Assembly (NCBI RefSeq): GCF_900142655.1
Contig: NZ_FRBQ01000001.1
Coordinates: forward strand, 684,115-748,114
Source: Phytopseudomonas punonensis
GTDB lineage: Bacteria > Pseudomonadota > Gammaproteobacteria > Pseudomonadales > Pseudomonadaceae
DNA length: 64,000 bases
Reading direction: 5' to 3'
Within the stretch, counting starts at the first letter, position 1. Each line of letters starts with the position of its first letter. The translations under genes and the position numbers were made by a program. Below are positions 40,363 through 49,698 of this stretch, piece after piece. The notes beneath the pieces were generated by a model. That model was not told the origin of the DNA and did no database searches. It saw nothing but the letters and a program-made list of their open reading frames with translations.

Positions 40363-42021
40363 TTACTGGAACAGTACGGCAGTCTTCTGCAGGGTAATCC
40401 AAACACCCCACGCCAGCGGCAGACCAACGGCAAGCCAGGCAGCGATCACCAGCGGTTTGCTCGACGGATCGGCAGCCCACTCCAGCTCGGCAGTGGACGG
40501 CTTGGATTTCTCACCATGGGCACGCTCGGCGGCCAGCTCTGCTTCGGTCATGAAGTACTTGGGATCCACAGGGCGGACCAGCAGGTTGCAGATGAAGCCC
40601 AGCACCAGCAGGCCAGCGAGGATGTACAGAGTGATGTCGTAAGCGGCAGCGCGTTGAACGCCAATGCTCAGCTGATACTCACGCAGGTAGTTCACCAGTA
40701 CCGGGCCCAGCACGCCAGCGAAGGCCCAGGCTGTCAGCAGGCGACCGTGGATCGCGCCAACCATCTGAGTACCGAACAGGTCAGCCAGGTAGGCCGGAAC
40801 GGTTGCGAAACCGCCGCCGTACATCGACAGGATCAGGCAGAAGGCGAACACGAACAGCGCGATGCTGCCCAGGTGACCAGTCCACGGAACCAGCGCGTAC
40901 AGGGTGAAACCCAGCGCGAAGAACACGAAGTAGGTCGCTTTACGGCCGATCAGGTCGGAGAACGATGCCCAGAAGAAGCGGCCACCGATGTTGAACAGGC
41001 TAAGCAGACCGGTGAAGCCGGCAGCGATCGCAGCGATCTGCATCAATTGATCTTTGCTCAGCTCACCGAAGGGCACGTTCACGCCGATCAGCTTGCCACC
41101 GAACACTTCCTGCAGCATTGGCGAAGCCATGCCGATGATGCCGATACCAGCCGATACGTTCAGGCACAGCACGGCCCAGACCAGCCAGAACTGCGGGGTT
41201 TTCCACGCAGTGTTCACGTGTACGTGGCCCTGGGTGATCATGGCGTTGCTGGCCTTGGCTGCCGGAGCAACCCAGCCAGCCGGTTTCCAGCCAGTTGGCG
41301 GAACGCGGTAAGCCAGCGCACCGCCGACCATGAAGATGAAGTAGATCACCGCCATGACCACGAAGCTCTGCCATACACCGACATCAGTTTCGCTGGAGAA
41401 GTGGCCCATCAGTGCTGCAGCCAGCGGAGCACCGACCATCGCGCCGCCACCGAAGCCCATGATGGCCATACCGGTCGCCATACCGCGCTTGTCCGGGAAC
41501 CACTTGATCAGCGTCGATACTGGGGAAATGTAGCCCAGGCCCAGACCGATACCACCGATTACACCGGAACCGACCCACATCAGCCAGATCTGGTGGGTAT
41601 AGATACCCAGCGCGGAGATCAGCAGACCACCACACCAGCACACGGCCGAAACCAGACCCGCTTTACGCGGACCTGCGTGCTCCAGCCAGCCGCCCCATAC
41701 AGCAGCCGCGCACCCCAGGAACACGAAGAACAGGGTGTAGATCCAACCCAGCATGGAGATCTGCCAGTCGCAGTTGCTGGCGAAGATCTGTTCGAAGAAA
41801 CCAATGTCAGCCGCACATGCCACTGGCGCGGTGATACCAATGGCCTTGGACAACGGCAGCCAAAATACGGAGAAACCGTAGGCCATGCCGATGCACAGGT
41901 GGATGGCGAGAGCAGCTGGCGGAACCAGCCAGCGGTTGAAACCGGGCTTAGCGATGATGCGCTCCTTGGACAGGAATGCAGGCGTCGCCGAAGCACCGTT
42001 TTGCACGGTGGCGTCAGTCAT
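40363..42021 (-). CDS. OFA-family MFS transporter (oxalate/formate antiporter type) with extra C-terminal helix
   Basis: A 552-residue inner-membrane transporter of the major facilitator superfamily. The N-terminal half has IHLCIGMAYGFSVFWLPLSKA and the conserved GGIGLGLGYISPVSTLIKWFPDKRG (cited as GYISPVSTLIKWFPDKRG), typical of the OFA group; the second half has NIGGRFFWASFSDLIGRK. The substrate is probably a small monocarboxylate or dicarboxylate, not identifiable from sequence. It is longer than typical 400-430-residue OFA proteins: after a charged linker (about 495-520) there is one further membrane segment near the end (LVIAAWLAVGLPLAWGVW). Monocistronic, with its own terminator and a long (614 bp) upstream region. 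Confidence 0.9.
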   Translation of the reverse strand: MTDATVQNGASATPAFLSKERIIAKPGFNRWLVPPAALAIHLCIGMAYGFSVFWLPLSKAIGITAPVACAADIGFFEQIFASNCDWQISMLGWIYTLFFVFLGCAAAVWGGWLEHAGPRKAGLVSAVCWCGGLLISALGIYTHQIWLMWVGSGVIGGIGLGLGYISPVSTLIKWFPDKRGMATGMAIMGFGGGAMVGAPLAAALMGHFSSETDVGVWQSFVVMAVIYFIFMVGGALAYRVPPTGWKPAGWVAPAAKASNAMITQGHVHVNTAWKTPQFWLVWAVLCLNVSAGIGIIGMASPMLQEVFGGKLIGVNVPFGELSKDQLMQIAAIAAGFTGLLSLFNIGGRFFWASFSDLIGRKATYFVFFALGFTLYALVPWTGHLGSIALFVFAFCLILSMYGGGFATVPAYLADLFGTQMVGAIHGRLLTAWAFAGVLGPVLVNYLREYQLSIGVQRAAAYDITLYILAGLLVLGFICNLLVRPVDPKYFMTEAELAAERAHGEKSKPSTAELEWAADPSSKPLVIAAWLAVGLPLAWGVWITLQKTAVLFQ

Positions 42022-42635
42022 GTTTTCTTCTCTGATTAGGTTGGCAAACAGGTAATTACTGGCGAAACCTCGATAGAAGCATCGCCAAACAACAAGTAAG
42101 TACGGGAGAGTCCATTCGTTCTAGCTGGTCGCTAGCTCCCCGTGGCATTGTGTCACATCGCCATGGTCGCTTTGCAACTACCCAAGCGATAGTTTTGCGG
42201 CTCTACAGCACCTTTCTGGGTATTGATTTGGGCTTTAATCGACAGCCGGTAGAAAACCGGCGCCAAAATACACGCTTACCGATCACCCGACACGGCGCAA
42301 CAGTACCGAGCACGAGTGACAGTTCGATTGCCAAAGGCAGGCATAGCAAGATCAACACCTGCGCCACAGCATAGCCGACCCTCGGTTTCGCACCGACATT
42401 AACTGCCCTGCCTCACGCATGAGTACCGCTGTATCGGGCACGTGGGGTAAATCTGCAAGATTGGATGCCGCAAATCTCGGCTAATGATGGTCTATCAGCA
42501 CGAGCGAGGCAGCTCGACTCGCCGCCAACGGCCGCGAACCAGACCACACGCATCTGCCACAGCCTTTAACCGTGGCTGCGCCGTGGGCGTTATACTCGCG
42601 GATTAATATTTCTCGTCACTGCATAGGACTCGTCC
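42022..42635. other. divergent intergenic region between the transporter and asmA (614 bp)
   Basis: I see no gene. The only ORF-sized frame (42150-42374) has no coding character or ribosome site. TATACT at 42591-42596 is a possible -10 for asmA without a good -35. The region must carry two divergent promoters. No palindromic operator stands out. Confidence 0.5.
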
Positions 42636-44876
42636 ATGAAAGCGCTCGGCAAAATCCTGGGTCTGTTCTTCCTCGGACTAATGCTGATCATCGTGGCGTT
42701 GGGCTTTGCCCTGACTCACCTCTTCGATCCCAACGATTACAAAGATGAAATCCGCCAGCTGGCGCGGGACAAGGCCAACCTTGAGTTGACCCTCAACGGC
42801 GACATTGGCTGGAGCCTGTTCCCCTGGCTGGGCCTGGAGCTAACCGACGCCACGCTGGCCAGCGCCAGCACGCCGGACAAGCCATTCGCCAACCTGCGCT
42901 TGCTCGGCCTGTCGGTGCGTGTGCTGCCACTGCTGCGCAAGGAAGTGCAGATGAGCGACATCCGCGTCGATGGCCTGAACCTCGACCTGCAGCGCGACGA
43001 AAACGGCCACGGCAACTGGGAAGACGTCGGCCGACCGGCCGCCAAACCAGGCGAAACGCCGACCGAGCAGAGCGCTGCCAATGACGCATCGCAAGCATCA
43101 AGCGAGCCGGCCCAGGAAAGCGGCGGCCAGCCGATCAAGCTGGATATCGACAGCCTGATCGTCAATGGTGCCCGGGTGGACTACCGCGACGCCCAGAAGG
43201 GCCAGCAATTCAGCGCCGAAAGCATTCAACTCACCACCGGAGCAATCCGCGAAGGCGCCGGCGTGCCGATCAAGCTAAGCGCCTTCTTCGGCAGCAACAA
43301 GCCGGTGATGCGCGCGCGCACCGAACTGCAGGGCGAACTGCGCTTCGACCGCGCCCTCAAGCGCTACCAGCTCGAAGATGCACGCCTGTCCGGCGAGGCA
43401 TCCGGCGAACCGTTCAATGGACAGACCCTGACCTACGCTGCACAGGGCCAACTGCTGGTCGACCTGGCCGCGCAGGTTGCCGAGTGGAACGGCCTCAAGC
43501 TGTCTGCCAACCAGCTGCGTGCCCTGGGCGAACTGAAGGTTCGCGACCTGCAGAGCGAGCCGAAACTGTCTGGCGGCTTGTCCGTGGCGCAGGTCAACCT
43601 GCGTGAGTTTCTCGCCAGCCTGGGTCAGAAGCTGCCACCGATGAGCGACGAGAAAACCCTGGCGCAATTCGAGCTGGTCACCCAGCTGGGCGGCACCGCC
43701 AACAGCCTGTCGCTGGACGAGCTGACCCTCAAGCTCGATGACAGCACCTTTACCGGCAAGATCGCCGTGGCCGATTTCGCCAAGCAGGCGCTGCGCGTGC
43801 AGCTCAAGGGCGACAAACTCGACCTCGACCGCTACCTGCCACCTGCCAGCAAGGACAAGAAGGACAAGAAGGACGCCGACTCGGCGCGCAAGGCCGAGGT
43901 ACGTGAAACCGTCGCCAATGCCGGCCAGGCGGGTACCACGCCGGTGCCCAACGCACCGACCCAGCACGCCTGGAGTTCCAGCGAGGTGCTGCCGATCCCG
44001 ACCCTGCGCAAGCTCGATCTGCAGACCAACCTGACGCTTGAGCAAATGACCCTGCAAAAGCAGGCGCTCAGCAACGTCAGCCTCAAGGCTCGCAGTCAGG
44101 GCGGCGCGCTGAACCTGGAAGAGCTGCGCGGCAACCTCGGTAACGGCAGCTTCGCCATCAAGGCTGACGCCGATGTCCGCCCCGCCGTACCGGTACTCAG
44201 CCTGCACACCCAGCTGAGCGACATGCCGGTCGAACCCTTCCTCAAGGACGAACAACGCCCCTCGCCGCTCAAGGGCCTGCTCGACCTGAACAGTGATCTG
44301 ACCACCAGCGGCAACAGCCAGAAAGCCTGGGTCGACGCCCTCAACGGCACCGCCAGCTTCATGCTCAAGGATGGCGTACTGGTCGACGCCAACCTGGAGC
44401 AGCAACTTTGCCGTGGCATCTCCACCCTCAACCGCAAGCAGTTGAGCAGCGAACCGCGTAGCAAGGACACACCGTTCGAACGCCTGCAGGGCAGCCTAAG
44501 CATCCGCAACGGCGTAGCCAGCAACCCCGATCTGCAGGCGCGCATCCCTGGCCTGAGCGTAGCCGGCGAAGGCGACCTGGACCTGCGCGTACTGGGCCTG
44601 GACTACCGCGTCGGCATCACCATCGAAGGCGACCAGCGCGAAATGCCGGACCCGGCTTGCGAGGTCAACCAGCGCTACGTCGGCATCGCCTGGCCGCTAC
44701 ACTGCCGCGGCCCACTGGAGCTCGGCGCCAAGGCCTGCCGCCTGGATCAGGAAGGCATGGGCAAGGTCGCCGCCAAACTGGCCGGCGACCGCATCAACGA
44801 GAAACTCGAAGAGAAGCTTGGCGACAAAGTCAGCCCGGAACTCAAAGATGCACTCAAGGGCCTGTTCAAGCGATGA
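42636..44876 (+). CDS. AsmA family protein
   Basis: A 746-residue protein with one N-terminal membrane segment (about 8-27, [18 protein letters not shown]) and a large periplasmic part that begins with the AsmA domain ([19 protein letters not shown]) and contains a Q/P/S-rich linker near residues 130-165, a Lys/Asp-rich stretch near 405-420, and the C-terminal AsmA_2-like region with [18 protein letters not shown]. AsmA-like proteins are thought to bridge inner and outer membranes and affect lipid or outer-membrane protein assembly. Its stop overlaps the mutY ATG, so it leads the asmA-mutY-yggX operon. Confidence 0.93.
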   Translation: MKALGKILGLFFLGLMLIIVALGFALTHLFDPNDYKDEIRQLARDKANLELTLNGDIGWSLFPWLGLELTDATLASASTPDKPFANLRLLGLSVRVLPLLRKEVQMSDIRVDGLNLDLQRDENGHGNWEDVGRPAAKPGETPTEQSAANDASQASSEPAQESGGQPIKLDIDSLIVNGARVDYRDAQKGQQFSAESIQLTTGAIREGAGVPIKLSAFFGSNKPVMRARTELQGELRFDRALKRYQLEDARLSGEASGEPFNGQTLTYAAQGQLLVDLAAQVAEWNGLKLSANQLRALGELKVRDLQSEPKLSGGLSVAQVNLREFLASLGQKLPPMSDEKTLAQFELVTQLGGTANSLSLDELTLKLDDSTFTGKIAVADFAKQALRVQLKGDKLDLDRYLPPASKDKKDKKDADSARKAEVRETVANAGQAGTTPVPNAPTQHAWSSSEVLPIPTLRKLDLQTNLTLEQMTLQKQALSNVSLKARSQGGALNLEELRGNLGNGSFAIKADADVRPAVPVLSLHTQLSDMPVEPFLKDEQRPSPLKGLLDLNSDLTTSGNSQKAWVDALNGTASFMLKDGVLVDANLEQQLCRGISTLNRKQLSSEPRSKDTPFERLQGSLSIRNGVASNPDLQARIPGLSVAGEGDLDLRVLGLDYRVGITIEGDQREMPDPACEVNQRYVGIAWPLHCRGPLELGAKACRLDQEGMGKVAAKLAGDRINEKLEEKLGDKVSPELKDALKGLFKR

Positions 44877-45940
44877 CCCCCGAGCAATTCTCCAGCGCCG
44901 TACTGCGCTGGTACGACGCACACGGTCGCAAGGATCTGCCCTGGCAGCAGAACATCACGCCCTACCGCGTGTGGGTCTCGGAAATCATGCTGCAGCAGAC
45001 CCAGGTCAGCACCGTGCTCGGCTACTTCGACCGCTTTATGACCGCGTTGCCCACCGTGCGCGACCTGGCCGAAGCGCCGGAAGACGAAGTGCTGCATCTA
45101 TGGACAGGCCTGGGTTACTACACCCGTGCCCGCAACCTGCAGAAGACTGCACAGATCGTCATGCGCGAGCACGGCGGCGAGTTTCCGCGCAGCGTCGAAG
45201 CACTCACCGAACTGCCCGGCATCGGCCGCTCCACCGCCGGCGCCATCGCCAGCCTGAGCATGGGCCTGCGTGCGCCGATTCTCGACGGCAACGTCAAGCG
45301 CGTACTGGCCCGTTTCGTCGCCCAGGAAGGCTATCCGGGCGAGCCCAAGGTGGCCAAGCAGCTGTGGGCGGTGGCCGAGCGTTTCCTGCCCGAGGAGCGG
45401 GTCAACCATTACACCCAGGCGATGATGGATCTTGGCGCCACGCTCTGTACGCGCAGCAAACCCACCTGCCTGCTCTGCCCGGTGCAGAGCGGCTGTGAGG
45501 CGCACTTGCTCGGCCTGGAGATTCGCTACCCGGTCGCCAAGCCGCGCAAGGAACTGCCGCAGAAACGCACCCTGATGCCGATGCTGGCCAGCCGCGACGG
45601 CGCCGTACTGCTCTACCGGCGGCCTTCAACCGGTCTCTGGGGCGGCCTGTGGAGCCTGCCGGAGCTCGACGACCTCGATGCCCTGAGCGGGCTCGCCGAC
45701 CAGCACCAGCTGCGCCTCGGCGAACGTCGCCAACTCGACGGTCTGACTCACACCTTCAGCCACTTCCAGCTGACCATCGACCCCTGGCTGATAGAGGTCG
45801 ACGGCGTACCCGGCTTCGTGGCCGAGGCCGACTGGCTCTGGTATAACCTCGCCACCCCGCCGCGCCTGGGCCTCGCCGCCCCGGTCAAGAAGCTGCTCAA
45901 ACGCGCGGCCGACGCACTGCATACAGGAGAAATGGCATGA
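44873..45940 (+). CDS. mutY: A/G-specific adenine DNA glycosylase MutY
   Basis: Base-excision repair enzyme that removes adenine opposite 8-oxoguanine. It is 355 residues. Helix-hairpin-helix [12 protein letters not shown] followed by the catalytic Asp in [11 protein letters not shown]; iron-sulfur cluster Cys-x6-Cys-x2-Cys-x5-Cys seen as [18 protein letters not shown]-terminal NUDIX-like 8-oxoG recognition domain ([15 protein letters not shown]-type HTFSHFQL). The ATG overlaps the asmA stop (ATGA), and the stop overlaps the yggX ATG in the same way. Confidence 0.98.
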   Translation: MTPEQFSSAVLRWYDAHGRKDLPWQQNITPYRVWVSEIMLQQTQVSTVLGYFDRFMTALPTVRDLAEAPEDEVLHLWTGLGYYTRARNLQKTAQIVMREHGGEFPRSVEALTELPGIGRSTAGAIASLSMGLRAPILDGNVKRVLARFVAQEGYPGEPKVAKQLWAVAERFLPEERVNHYTQAMMDLGATLCTRSKPTCLLCPVQSGCEAHLLGLEIRYPVAKPRKELPQKRTLMPMLASRDGAVLLYRRPSTGLWGGLWSLPELDDLDALSGLADQHQLRLGERRQLDGLTHTFSHFQLTIDPWLIEVDGVPGFVAEADWLWYNLATPPRLGLAAPVKKLLKRAADALHTGEMA

Positions 45941-46209
45941 CCCGCACCGTGATGTGCCGCAAGCACAAACAGGAACTCCCCGGCCTCGACCGCGCGCCCT
46001 ACCCTGGCGCCAAGGGCGAAGACATCTTCCAGAACGTCTCCAAGCAAGCCTGGGATGAGTGGCAGAAGCACCAGACCCTGCTGATCAACGAGCGTCGCCT
46101 GAACATGATGAACGCCGAAGACCGCAAATTCCTGCAGGCCGAGATGGACAAGTTCCTGTCCGGCGAAGACTACGCCCAGGCCGAAGGCTACGTGCCGCCC
46201 AGCGAATAA
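45937..46209 (+). CDS. yggX: oxidative damage protection / Fe(2+)-trafficking protein YggX
   Basis: A 90-residue cytoplasmic protein that protects iron-sulfur proteins from oxidative damage. Starts [19 protein letters not shown] with the conserved Cys7, and has [20 protein letters not shown] in the middle (cited as WDEWQKHQT). It overlaps mutY by 4 bp, a conserved pairing: MutY carries an iron-sulfur cluster and both proteins respond to oxidative damage. Confidence 0.96.
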   Translation: MTRTVMCRKHKQELPGLDRAPYPGAKGEDIFQNVSKQAWDEWQKHQTLLINERRLNMMNAEDRKFLQAEMDKFLSGEDYAQAEGYVPPSE

Positions 46210-46259
46210 GGCCTGAAGACGTAAGCGCCCGGAATATTTAAATATTTTCCAAAAAAGGT

Positions 46260-46288
46260 TTGACACCCCAAGGCTAAAACCGTTTAAT
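46260..46288 (+). promoter_or_regulatory. sigma70 promoter of tRNA-Phe
   Basis: Consensus -35 TTGACA (46260-46265), 17 bp, TTTAAT (46283-46288), then a GC-rich discriminator just before the tRNA. An AT palindrome AATATTTAAATATT (46233-46246) upstream looks like an UP element. Confidence 0.8.
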
Positions 46289-46298
46289 ACGCGCCGTT

Positions 46299-46374
46299 GC
46301 CCAGGTAGCTCAGTCGGTAGAGCAGGGGATTGAAAATCCCCGTGTCGGCGGTTCGATTCCGTCCCTGGGCACCA
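46299..46374 (+). tRNA. tRNA-Phe (anticodon GAA)
   Basis: Complete 76-nt cloverleaf with encoded CCA. Acceptor GCCCAGG pairs CCTGGGC; anticodon stem GGGGA/TCCCC around loop TTGAAAA with GAA at 46332-46334; T arm GGCGG-TTCGATT-CCGTC. Confidence 0.98.
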
Positions 46375-46415
46375 CCTTCTACTCAGGTGGTGCATGCACC
46401 ATCCGAGAATTAAAG

Positions 46416-46438
46416 AACCGGCCTAGCGCCGGTTTTTT
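46416..46438 (+). terminator. intrinsic terminator after tRNA-Phe
   Basis: ACCGGC-CTAGC-GCCGGT stem followed by a six-T run. Confidence 0.9.
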
Positions 46439-46490
46439 AATGCCTGCAATTTATCCCCTCCCCTGGCGCTTCAAGGCTGGAGCCGCGCGC

Positions 46491-46811
46491 ATGAGCATTC
46501 GCCTGATCGGATTGTTGGTGCTCCTGCTGACGCTGCCATTGCTGGGCAATGCTGCCAACACGCCTTGCTCGGGTAGCAAGGGCGGTATCGCGCGCTGCGA
46601 TGGCCCGCTGTTTGTTTGTAATGACGGTTCCATCAGTGGCAGCAAGCGCAACTGCAGCGCCGAACGCTCGGGCGCAGGCAGCAGAACGCTGCGCGCCACC
46701 GGCGAGGCTACGGGTGACTGCCCCTGTGGCAGCGGCACGCTATGCACAGGCTCGCGAGGCGGCCAGTACTGCATGACCAGCAGCGGCAACAAAAGCTACA
46801 GCCGTAAATAG
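46491..46811 (+). CDS. small exported cysteine-rich protein
   Basis: 106 residues. Signal peptide (1-22, LLVLLLTLPLLGNAAN), then a mature part of about 84 residues with eight cysteines in two groups of four: PCSGSKGGIARC and FVCND...RNC, then DCPCGSGTLC and GGQYC. The even number and spacing suggest four disulfides in the periplasm or outside the cell. The repeated CSGSKGG / CTGSRGG hints at an internal duplication. I chose the ATG at 46491 because it begins the signal peptide; the frame is open upstream. No function is recognised. Confidence 0.8.
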   Translation: MSIRLIGLLVLLLTLPLLGNAANTPCSGSKGGIARCDGPLFVCNDGSISGSKRNCSAERSGAGSRTLRATGEATGDCPCGSGTLCTGSRGGQYCMTSSGNKSYSRK

Positions 46812-46914
46812 ACCAGGGCCACCTGACGGATACGCTGAACGCCCATCCTCTCCCCACACTCAACATGGTATTGCCCGCGCAGACAGTGCAGGCCTCATGC
46901 AACCGGAGCCAGCC

Positions 46915-47100
46915 ATGCACCTCAATATCGCGTTGAATGCCGCCAACGATCCAAAGCAGCCACCGGTAGAGCCAAACGAGATACCGATCAACGATCCGGG
47001 TAACGAGGATCCTGGCTCTATCGTCGATGATCCAGATAGCCCGTTCAGCCCGCAGCGTCCGATCGAGGAGCCGGGCAAGCCTCGTCCGGAGAAGCGCTGA
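46915..47100 (+). CDS. small proline-rich acidic protein
   Basis: 61 residues, low complexity: PPVEPNEIPINDPGNEDPGS and SPFSPQRPIEEPGKPRPEKR, nearly 20% proline, no signal peptide or membrane segment. A clear ribosome site (GGAG, six to seven bases before ATG) supports it as a real gene. Such short proline-rich proteins are widespread in Pseudomonas without known function. It is probably disordered. Confidence 0.6.
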   Translation: MHLNIALNAANDPKQPPVEPNEIPINDPGNEDPGSIVDDPDSPFSPQRPIEEPGKPRPEKR

Positions 47101-47107
47101 ATGACCC

Positions 47108-47440
47108 GTAGCCTGGGTTGAGCGAAGCGATACCCAGGTTCGTATTCCATATGGCGGGGCGCACGTGCTCGTTGGGATGCTTGATGGGTTACGGCGCTTT
47201 AATATGCGCGACGGACATCAGATCGGGTAGCGCCTCCACCCATCCTACGTGCTGACCATGCCAGCGACGGCGTTCCCATCATCGTTCGCGCGCATGGCGC
47301 GCTCCCACAAGTGTCCGGTGTCGATAGCTGTTTCAGCTTAGGGCCGTTTAGCCGGGCTGAGCGAAGCGATGCCCCGGGCTCTTACTTACGCCTTCACCTA
47401 TCTGGAGTTAGCGGCCGTGGGAGCAGGCTATGCCCGCGAG
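47108..47440. repeat. cluster of REP elements filling a 383-bp intergenic region
   Basis: Five elements in a row: GTAGCCTGGGTTGAGCGAAG type at 47108-47138; an inverted GTAGGATGGGTG type at 47183-47248; a REP arm with GCGCGCTCCCACA at 47286-47308; TAGCCGGGCTGAGCGAAGCG type at 47349-47380; and GTGGGAGCAGGCTATGCCCG type at 47417-47440. Two REP families are mixed. There is no gene and no transposase in the region 47101-47483. Confidence 0.75.
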
Positions 47441-47483
47441 ATTATGGGCATGGCCTGGTTGGGCATGAACGGACATCTGCTGG

Positions 47484-47858
47484 TCAATCAAGCAGATGGG
47501 CGATCTGCGTGCTCAAGGTTTCCAAGGTGAAGGGCTTACTCAGCAGCGGCGCCGAGTCGAGCAAGGCGCTGCCGGTTTCGCGCACTTCGGCGGGGTGGCC
47601 GCTGATGAAGATCACCTTGAGGTCCGGGCGCAGCAGCAGGGCTGGTTCGGCGATGCGCACGCCGGAGACGCCGCCGGGCAGACGGAAGTCGGTAATCAAT
47701 AGATCCAGATGCGGCTTGGTGGCGAGGATGGCGAAGGCATCGGTGGCGCAGTCGGCCTGCAGCACGTGGTAGCCCTCGCCCTGCAGGTATTCGGCCAGCA
47801 GCATGAGCAGTAGCGGGTCGTCCTCGACAATCAGTACGGTGCGTGTCACATCATTCAT
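47484..47858 (-). CDS. single-domain response regulator
   Basis: 124-residue receiver only: acidic pair EDD at 12-14, phospho-acceptor Asp57 (LLITDFRLPGG), switch Ser/Thr in FISGHPAE and Lys in LLSKPFTLETL. There is no output domain, so it likely passes phosphate to, or takes it from, the hybrid kinases of the same cluster. The ATG at 47858 starts the conserved fold; an upstream open extension overlaps the kinase gene and is not needed. Last gene of the signalling operon. Confidence 0.88.
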   Translation of the reverse strand: MNDVTRTVLIVEDDPLLLMLLAEYLQGEGYHVLQADCATDAFAILATKPHLDLLITDFRLPGGVSGVRIAEPALLLRPDLKVIFISGHPAEVRETGSALLDSAPLLSKPFTLETLSTQIAHLLD

Positions 47859-47914
47859 TGCCCTGCTCCTGCCTATTTCTGCTCCTTCGCTTCGACCCTC
47901 TGCGCCGGGCGAGT

Positions 47915-49117
47915 TCAACCTATCTCCACGCGCTTGCCGCGCGGCAGCCAGACGCTGAACAGCGAGCCCTGCCCCAGGCTGCTCTGCACTTCGATACGCC
48001 CGCCATGGGCCTTGACGATCTGGTCGGAGATGAACAGACCAAGCCCCAAGCCAGCGACCGATTCGCTGCTCACCGCACGCTCGAACTGCTGGAAGATGCG
48101 CCGCTGGTTCTCCATGGAAATACCGATGCCGTGGTCACGTACTTCGACACGCACGCCGTCTTCTGCGGAACGGGCACGCACTTCGATGGGGCGGCCCGAA
48201 CCGTAGCGCAGGGCGTTGCTGAGCAGGTTGCTGATTACCTGTTCGATACGGAACTGATCCCAGCTGCCACGCAGCACTTCATCGCTGTCCAGCTGCAGAT
48301 CGCAGCCGGCGACGGCCATCTGCTGGGCGAAGTTCTCGGCGACGTTGCGCACGGTCTGCGCCAGGTCGAACTCCACCGGACGAATCGACAATTTGCCGGT
48401 GCGGATGCGCGACACGTCGAGCATGTCTTCAATGAGGCGGATGAGACTGTGAATCTGCCGCTCGTCGCGGTCGAACATGGCACCAAGTTTGTCTTCGCTG
48501 AACGCGGTGAGGTTGCCCTTGGCCAGGTGCATCTTGCGCAGTTGAGTGTCGAGAATCAGCCCATTGAGCGGCGTGCGCAGCTCGTGGGAGACGATGGACA
48601 TGAAGTCATCACGCATGCGCACGGCGTGCTGCAGCTCGCCCTGAGTGGAGCGCAGTTCGGCGAGCAAGGCATCCTGTTCCTGACGCGCGCGCTCGAGCGC
48701 TTCGAGCTGCTGGGCCATGACCTTGCGCTGACGATAGAGGTCGACGAAAACCGCCACCTTGCTCTGCACCGCTTGTATATCCAGCGGCTTATAGAGAAAG
48801 TCCACGGCGCCGCTCTCATAGCCCTTGAACGCGTAGTTCATCTCGCGGCCGGCAGCACTGACGAACACGATGGGGATGTGCTTGGTCTTCTCGGTACCGC
48901 GCATCAGCTCGGCGAGTTCGAAGCCGTTCATGCCGGGCATCTGCACGTCGAGAATGGCCAGGGCGAACTCGTGCTCGAGCAGCAACACCAGCGCGTCATC
49001 AGCGCACTGAGCCTTGAACACCTCGCGATCATCACGGCGGATCAACGCCTCGAGTGCCAGTAAGTTCTCCGGCAGATCATCGACGATCAGTAGTTTGCAT
49101 CCGGTGCTACTCAACAT
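47915..49117 (-). CDS. receiver-histidine kinase (REC-HisKA-HATPase)
   Basis: 400-residue cytoplasmic protein: N-terminal receiver (Asp57 in AILDVQMPGMNG), a coiled linker (about 125-165), HisKA with His178 in SIVSHELRTPLNG, and an ATPase domain with RDHGIGIS and GLGLGLFIS. The receiver-first arrangement suggests it is switched by phosphotransfer from another kinase, most simply the triple-receiver hybrid at the head of this operon. Its start overlaps the cheB-like gene by 7 bp. Confidence 0.93.
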   Translation of the reverse strand: MLSSTGCKLLIVDDLPENLLALEALIRRDDREVFKAQCADDALVLLLEHEFALAILDVQMPGMNGFELAELMRGTEKTKHIPIVFVSAAGREMNYAFKGYESGAVDFLYKPLDIQAVQSKVAVFVDLYRQRKVMAQQLEALERARQEQDALLAELRSTQGELQHAVRMRDDFMSIVSHELRTPLNGLILDTQLRKMHLAKGNLTAFSEDKLGAMFDRDERQIHSLIRLIEDMLDVSRIRTGKLSIRPVEFDLAQTVRNVAENFAQQMAVAGCDLQLDSDEVLRGSWDQFRIEQVISNLLSNALRYGSGRPIEVRARSAEDGVRVEVRDHGIGISMENQRRIFQQFERAVSSESVAGLGLGLFISDQIVKAHGGRIEVQSSLGQGSLFSVWLPRGKRVEIG

Positions 49118-49698
49118 GGGCGTGAGTCCAGTTCGGCTAGCAATGCGAGGATGCCCCGCAAAGTAAGAATGTAATCGGGTTGGTGCAGCGCCAGAGCCGC
49201 TTCAGGCATGGTCGCAACCTGCGCCTCTTGCGGATCCTGCACCACGGTCACACCGCCCCGCTGTTTTATTGTGTACAGCCCGGCAGCGCCATCCTGATTG
49301 GCACCTGTCAGCAATATGCCCATGACCTTTGCACCATAGGCATCGGCCGCTGACTCGAACAGATAATCGATCGAGGGCCGGGAAAAATGCACCGGCTCCT
49401 CACGACTGTAGGAAAAACTGCGGTCCGCCTCGATGCACAGGTGGTAACCGGGCGCGGCAAAATACAGCGTGCCCGGCTGCAGCGCTTCCTTGTCCTGCGC
49501 TTCCTTGACCCGTAGCGCCAGGCGCCGGGCGAACAGATCCGCCAACAGACTTTCGCGGCCATCCGGCAGGTGCAGCACCACCACCAGCGGTAAACCGTAG
49601 CCTGCCGGCAGCCCTTCGAACAGGGCGAGCAGCGCTTCCACGCCACCGGCCGAGGCGCCGACCACGACGAGCTCGGGTTTACGGACAGGCATGTTCAT
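49111..49698 (-). CDS. stand-alone CheB-type protein-glutamate methylesterase
   Basis: 195 residues containing only the CheB esterase domain, no receiver. Catalytic triad visible: Ser16 in VGASAGGVEAL, His43 in VLHLPDGRES, Asp136 in LLTGANQDGAAG. The usual GMGxDG here reads GANQDG. Without a receiver its activity is not controlled by CheA phosphorylation. It is paired with a CheR gene (4-bp overlap), and no membrane chemoreceptor is next to it, so the methyl-ester substrate may be one of the hybrid kinases. Confidence 0.93.
   Translation of the reverse strand: MNMPVRKPELVVVGASAGGVEALLALFEGLPAGYGLPLVVVLHLPDGRESLLADLFARRLALRVKEAQDKEALQPGTLYFAAPGYHLCIEADRSFSYSREEPVHFSRPSIDYLFESAADAYGAKVMGILLTGANQDGAAGLYTIKQRGGVTVVQDPQEAQVATMPEAALALHQPDYILTLRGILALLAELDSRPC

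Noticed and set aside
42150..42374. Possible 74-codon gene upstream of asmA
   Set aside because: No ribosome site, no coding-type codon bias, basic low-similarity translation. Treated as non-coding.
42480..42500. sigma54-like box on the - strand upstream of the OFA transporter (GG...TTGCA)
   Set aside because: The GG-GC spacing is 11 bases instead of 10. A second candidate at about 42350 has GA instead of GC.
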